Assembly (NCBI GenBank): GCA_041658205.1
Contig: JBBAAO010000003.1
Location: forward strand, 124,001 to 188,000
Length of the DNA: 64,000 nucleotides
Source: Bacteroidota bacterium
GTDB taxonomy: Bacteria > Bacteroidota > Ignavibacteria > UBA10030 > UBA8401
Reading direction: 5' to 3'
This document shows, piece by piece, positions 60,938 through 64,000 of the stretch. The number at the start of each line of letters is the position of its first letter. Position 1 is the stretch's first letter. The notes below the pieces were generated by a model. It saw only the letters and a list, made by a program, of their open reading frames with translations. It was not told where the DNA came from and searched no databases. Position numbers and translations under genes: made by a program.

Positions 60938-63121
60938 TTAATAAAGCTGAGCTGTCGCAATCGTTTTTGGCTCACACATGATCGTCACTTTTGTTCCTTG
61001 CTTCATCGAAGTACCTGGGCTTGGAAATTGATTGATCACAATTCCTGAGCCAACGATGGAAACTTCATACTGTTCTGCTGCCAGCTTATTTACTGCACGG
61101 CGAACACTTAGTCCTCGCACATCCGGCACACGTAAAGCACTGGCCGCAATGGTCTGTTCCGTTTCATTCATCATCAATTGAACAATGGAACCACGTTCAA
61201 CTTTTTTTCCTGCTTGAGGATATTGCCGCACCACTTCTTCTCCTGTCCCGATTACTTTTGCTGCAAGACCAGATTGTTTTAAAGATGCAACCGCATCATC
61301 CATCTCCTTATTTGCTACATCAGGAATCGAGACGGTTGCATCAACTTTTGGATTCACCGTCTGCACACTTTGTTCTGCAATCATTGTCTTTGCGATTAAT
61401 CCATTATTGTTGATGATCCGATCTGAAATTGCTTTGAAGATCGGTGCGCTGGCAGTCGCCCCATAATATCCCCCTGCTTTCGGTTTTTCGATCATTACCA
61501 AACAGACAACTTCCGGTTTTTCCACTGGAAAAAACCCTATAAAAGATGCGTTATAACTTCCCTCTTCATATTTTCCATCGACATGTTTTCGTGAAGTTCC
61601 TGTTTTTCCGGCGATCCGCACACCGGGTGTTTTAACAGAAACACCGGTTCCATATTCTACAACCGCTTCCAGCATCTGCTTTACTTGGTCGTTTACCTGT
61701 TTTGAAATGACACGACGGATCATCTGTGGTTGTCCCACATATACTTCCTGATCATTCTCATCCTTCTCCCTCTGCACGATGTACGGTTTCATTAACATTC
61801 CATCATTGGCAATCACTGAATACGCTGAAACAATCTGAAGCGGTGTCACTCCGACTTCATATCCGTACGCAATTGAGTTCAACGATGCCTTCGACCATTC
61901 GGAAGTCTTTTTTAATTGACCGTTAATTTCTGCGGGAAGTTCGATTCCCGTTGCCATTCCAAATCCAAAATCACGCGCTTTTTTATACAATTTTTCCTGG
62001 CCGATCAGATCGCTCGCTTTTGCCATGACGATGTTGGACGAGTATGCCATCGATTCCAAAAACGTTACATCGCGCAATGGATGAGAATCGTTAATCAAAC
62101 GGATCTTCTTACCGGGATATTCAATTCTATATTTTCCATTTTCAGCATAAAAGTGTTTCTCTAGCGTGAATCCTTCTTGTTCCAACGCTGCAGAAGCTGT
62201 GACAATTTTAAATACTGATCCCGGCTCGTACATGTCCGCCACAACGCGATTTTTCAGTGCGTCGGCATTCTGCACTTTGTTTAGATTCACTTGCGGATAA
62301 TTCGCCATCGCAAGAATTTCTCCCGTTTGGGGGCGCATCATTACCACTAAACCTGCATCGGCCTGCGTCCGTGCAATCCCTTTTTTTAATTCTTCATCGG
62401 CAATGGATTGATACTGTAGATCGATTGTCAGTTCGATGGAATGTCCGTTTACCGCTTCTTCACGCGGATAATCAACAGAGGGACGTTTTCTTCCCAAACC
62501 ATCCTTTTGCATGATCACATATCCGTCTCGTCCGCGAAGCACATCGTTGAATTGCTGCTCGATCCCGCTCACCCCGACATTGTCAATGTTTGTTGCTCCC
62601 AACACCTGACCGGCAATTTCATCGTAATGATACAGACGCATTGCTTCATTCATTTTTACGATTCCGCCTAATTTCTTCATCGGTATCATTTCTGCAACGT
62701 CGGGACGAAGATGCCGTTCCATCCAGACAAACCGTTTGCTGCTCTGGAGTTTCGCATTGTATTCCCGTTCCGATTTTCCCGTCATAGCAGAAAATTCTTT
62801 TGCGATAAGTTTTGCATCGTCTCCTGCAATCTTCGGATCGGCAGCAAACGAAACAAATTCGGAATTTGCTACGAGAACATTTCCGTTCCGGTCATAGATA
62901 TTCCCCCGTTGTGCCACGAGCGGCACTCTCGCTTCATACTGTTTCTTTGCGATATCCTGATATTTTCCAGAATCAAGCAATTGAATCTGCACCAAACGCA
63001 TTGCCGCAGCACAAAATGCCAGCAGAAAACAAATCTTCACAGTCAACAGACGATAGTGATAATCTTTCTGTTGAGGTGTCTCTGTTTGTTCGTTATTATT
63101 TTTCTTAAAGGGATTCCACAT
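60938..63121 (-). CDS. ftsI: Septal penicillin-binding protein (FtsI/PBP2) with two PASTA domains, 727 aa
   Basis: Monofunctional class B transpeptidase of the divisome. I use the ATG at 63121 (MWNPFKKNN) because it lies 13 bp after the ftsL stop; the frame extends 14 codons further. One transmembrane helix (about 25-45), then the PBP dimer-type domain with RGNIYDRNG. The transpeptidase has SVFK (about 300, in EPGSVFKIVTAS), SSN (YSSNIVMAK) and KTG (about 509, AGKTGTSRKH). Two PASTA modules end it (VPDVANKEMDDAV and VPDVRGLSVRRAV). PASTA-tailed FtsI is known in some diderms of this phylum. Confidence 0.94.
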   Translation of the reverse strand: MWNPFKKNNNEQTETPQQKDYHYRLLTVKICFLLAFCAAAMRLVQIQLLDSGKYQDIAKKQYEARVPLVAQRGNIYDRNGNVLVANSEFVSFAADPKIAGDDAKLIAKEFSAMTGKSEREYNAKLQSSKRFVWMERHLRPDVAEMIPMKKLGGIVKMNEAMRLYHYDEIAGQVLGATNIDNVGVSGIEQQFNDVLRGRDGYVIMQKDGLGRKRPSVDYPREEAVNGHSIELTIDLQYQSIADEELKKGIARTQADAGLVVMMRPQTGEILAMANYPQVNLNKVQNADALKNRVVADMYEPGSVFKIVTASAALEQEGFTLEKHFYAENGKYRIEYPGKKIRLINDSHPLRDVTFLESMAYSSNIVMAKASDLIGQEKLYKKARDFGFGMATGIELPAEINGQLKKTSEWSKASLNSIAYGYEVGVTPLQIVSAYSVIANDGMLMKPYIVQREKDENDQEVYVGQPQMIRRVISKQVNDQVKQMLEAVVEYGTGVSVKTPGVRIAGKTGTSRKHVDGKYEEGSYNASFIGFFPVEKPEVVCLVMIEKPKAGGYYGATASAPIFKAISDRIINNNGLIAKTMIAEQSVQTVNPKVDATVSIPDVANKEMDDAVASLKQSGLAAKVIGTGEEVVRQYPQAGKKVERGSIVQLMMNETEQTIAASALRVPDVRGLSVRRAVNKLAAEQYEVSIVGSGIVINQFPSPGTSMKQGTKVTIMCEPKTIATAQLY

Positions 63122-63134
63122 AGTATGATTATGT

Positions 63135-63605
63135 TTACTGGTGCAGATTTTTCTGTATTTCAATTACTTTTTCACCATCTACTTCAAACCACGTTGGTGC
63201 TTCTTTTGGGTTTGTCATTCCCAGTTTTTCCTGCGCCATCAAACTGATTCGTTCTAAACTCGCTTTGCGATTAATTTCTGCTTTGATCACTTCATTGGTA
63301 CTGATAATTTGATTATGCTTTACATTCAGATCATTGACTTCTTTTGCCAGATTATTAACCGCGATAACATTTCCTACATATAATAGAGCGGCGGTCGCAA
63401 CGAGAAACAGAATTCCAACGATATTTGATGTTTTTGCTCTTTTTTTTGTATTAACCCTTCGAACATTCTGTTTAGGAAGTGCGTAACCAGGCACGTTTTC
63501 CTGCGGATCAAGCGGTAAAGAGATGGCGTTATTATAGAACTGCCTGTCATTAAACTTCGGCATATCTACAACATCTATTGGGTTACGAGAATAATTTTTT
63601 GCCAT
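63135..63605 (-). CDS. ftsL: Cell division protein FtsL/DivIC-like, 156 aa
   Basis: Bitopic protein with a cytoplasmic, basic N-terminal part (about 1-60), a transmembrane helix (about 62-83, IVGILFLVATAALLYVGNVIAV), and an extracytoplasmic coiled coil (NLAKEVNDLNVKHNQIISTNEVIKAEINRKASLERI) ending with KLGM, the usual FtsL finish. It is expected to bind FtsQ and FtsB in the divisome. The N-terminal cytoplasmic extension is longer than in E. coli. Position between rsmH and ftsI is canonical and supports the call. Confidence 0.88.
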   Translation of the reverse strand: MAKNYSRNPIDVVDMPKFNDRQFYNNAISLPLDPQENVPGYALPKQNVRRVNTKKRAKTSNIVGILFLVATAALLYVGNVIAVNNLAKEVNDLNVKHNQIISTNEVIKAEINRKASLERISLMAQEKLGMTNPKEAPTWFEVDGEKVIEIQKNLHQ

Positions 63606-63634
63606 ACATCCTTATGTACCTACGATCATTCAAT

Positions 63635-64000
63635 TCAGATTCTTTCTGCCACTCTCATTTTTGCACTTCGCGAACGTGGATTGGTCTTTTGTTCCTCATC
63701 GGATGCTTCCAACGGTTTTTTGGTAATCACTCTCAATTCCGGAATGCGCGGTGTGTCGGGTTGAAACTTGTTGCCCGATGGAATTGTTGTCGCAGCACAT
63801 TCATGAAAAAAAGTTTTTACGATTCGGTCTTCTAGAGAATGGTACGAAATAACAACGATCCTGCCGCCAACAGCCATATAATCGAGAGAATCATGTAATA
63901 TGGATTGCAGCCGGTGTAATTCATTGTTCACTTCAATTCTGATCGCTTGGAATACTCTTGCCAGAGATTTTACGGCAAATTTTCCACCGACAACACTCTC
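63635..64000 (-). CDS. rsmH: 16S rRNA (cytosine-1402-N4) methyltransferase RsmH, C-terminal part (partial)
   Basis: The frame is open from the right window edge to a stop at 63635-63637. Visible are FAVKSLARVFQAIRIEVNNEL, then GGRIVVISYHSLEDRIVKTFFHE, which are typical RsmH (MraW) C-terminal motifs, and the Arg/Lys-rich end (NPRSRSAKMRVAERI). The N-terminal half with the SAM-binding site lies beyond 64000. It is the first dcw gene seen here, 29 bp before ftsL; mraZ may lie outside the window. Confidence 0.95.
   Translation of the reverse strand, partial: ESVVGGKFAVKSLARVFQAIRIEVNNELHRLQSILHDSLDYMAVGGRIVVISYHSLEDRIVKTFFHECAATTIPSGNKFQPDTPRIPELRVITKKPLEASDEEQKTNPRSRSAKMRVAERI

Noticed and set aside
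1..64000. tRNA or rRNA genes and CRISPR arrays
   Set aside because: I looked in all gene-free stretches and saw no cloverleaf-like or rRNA sequences and no repeat-spacer arrays. A covariance-model scan could still find a small RNA that I cannot see by eye.

Overview
The window looks like a chromosomal segment from a diderm of the Bacteroidota/Ignavibacteria/Chlorobi group. Seven large predicted exported proteins end in a type IX secretion (T9SS) sorting domain with the NYPNPFNP motif typical of Ignavibacteria and relatives. The right end carries a complete-looking dcw (division and cell wall) cluster with a meso-diaminopimelate-type MurE. The base composition is moderately AT-rich. Species cannot be named from the sequence alone. 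Nearly every gene lies on the minus strand.

Layout. (1) 1-2592 is accessory DNA: a partial membrane protein, two unknown plus-strand genes (one with a promoter that predicts a leaderless mRNA), an IS1-type DDE transposase, and a 141-bp MITE-like element with perfect 18-bp terminal inverted repeats. (2) 2593-18837 holds four T9SS-exported giants. A GHL10/DUF187 glycosidase-like protein comes first, followed by a tight three-gene operon of a beta-helix protein and two Ig-repeat proteins that carry cohesin-like and dockerin-like modules. (3) 19038-28811 is a compact minus-strand run: DUF4159, DUF4175, a six-component hybrid histidine kinase, and rfbA-rfbC for dTDP-sugars. (4) 28849-30093 is an AAA_14/DUF4143 ATPase gene bracketed by imperfect direct repeats. 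(5) 30558-31748 is ornithine aminotransferase on the plus strand. (6) 31804-42601 holds three more T9SS proteins: a GH13 amylase-family enzyme, an AGE-superfamily (alpha/alpha)6-barrel protein, and a Ig/ASH-repeat surface protein. (7) 42673-46990 is regulatory: a solo LuxR-type HTH with a decayed duplicate beside it, then a membrane protein joining an HxxxCxxC zinc anti-sigma motif to an FG-GAP-like exterior, preceded by an unrecognised 345-aa protein that may be its cytoplasmic partner. (8) 47176-64000 is the dcw cluster, in transcription order rsmH(partial)-ftsL-ftsI(PASTA)-murE-murF-mraY-murD-ftsW-murG-[bPH-like membrane protein]-murC-ftsQ-ftsA-[four-helix bundle]-ftsZ.

The genes fit a cell that displays large polysaccharide-active and adhesive proteins through T9SS and senses its surface or envelope. 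The dcw genes make lipid II and drive septation. The most unusual points are the cohesin/dockerin-bearing T9SS operon (a cellulosome-like possibility outside Firmicutes), the zinc anti-sigma/FG-GAP membrane sensor with its unknown partner, the repeat-bounded AAA_14 gene, the LuxR duplication-and-decay locus, and the small repeat-flanked insertions in the dcw cluster. Domain assignments were made by reading motifs and not by database search.
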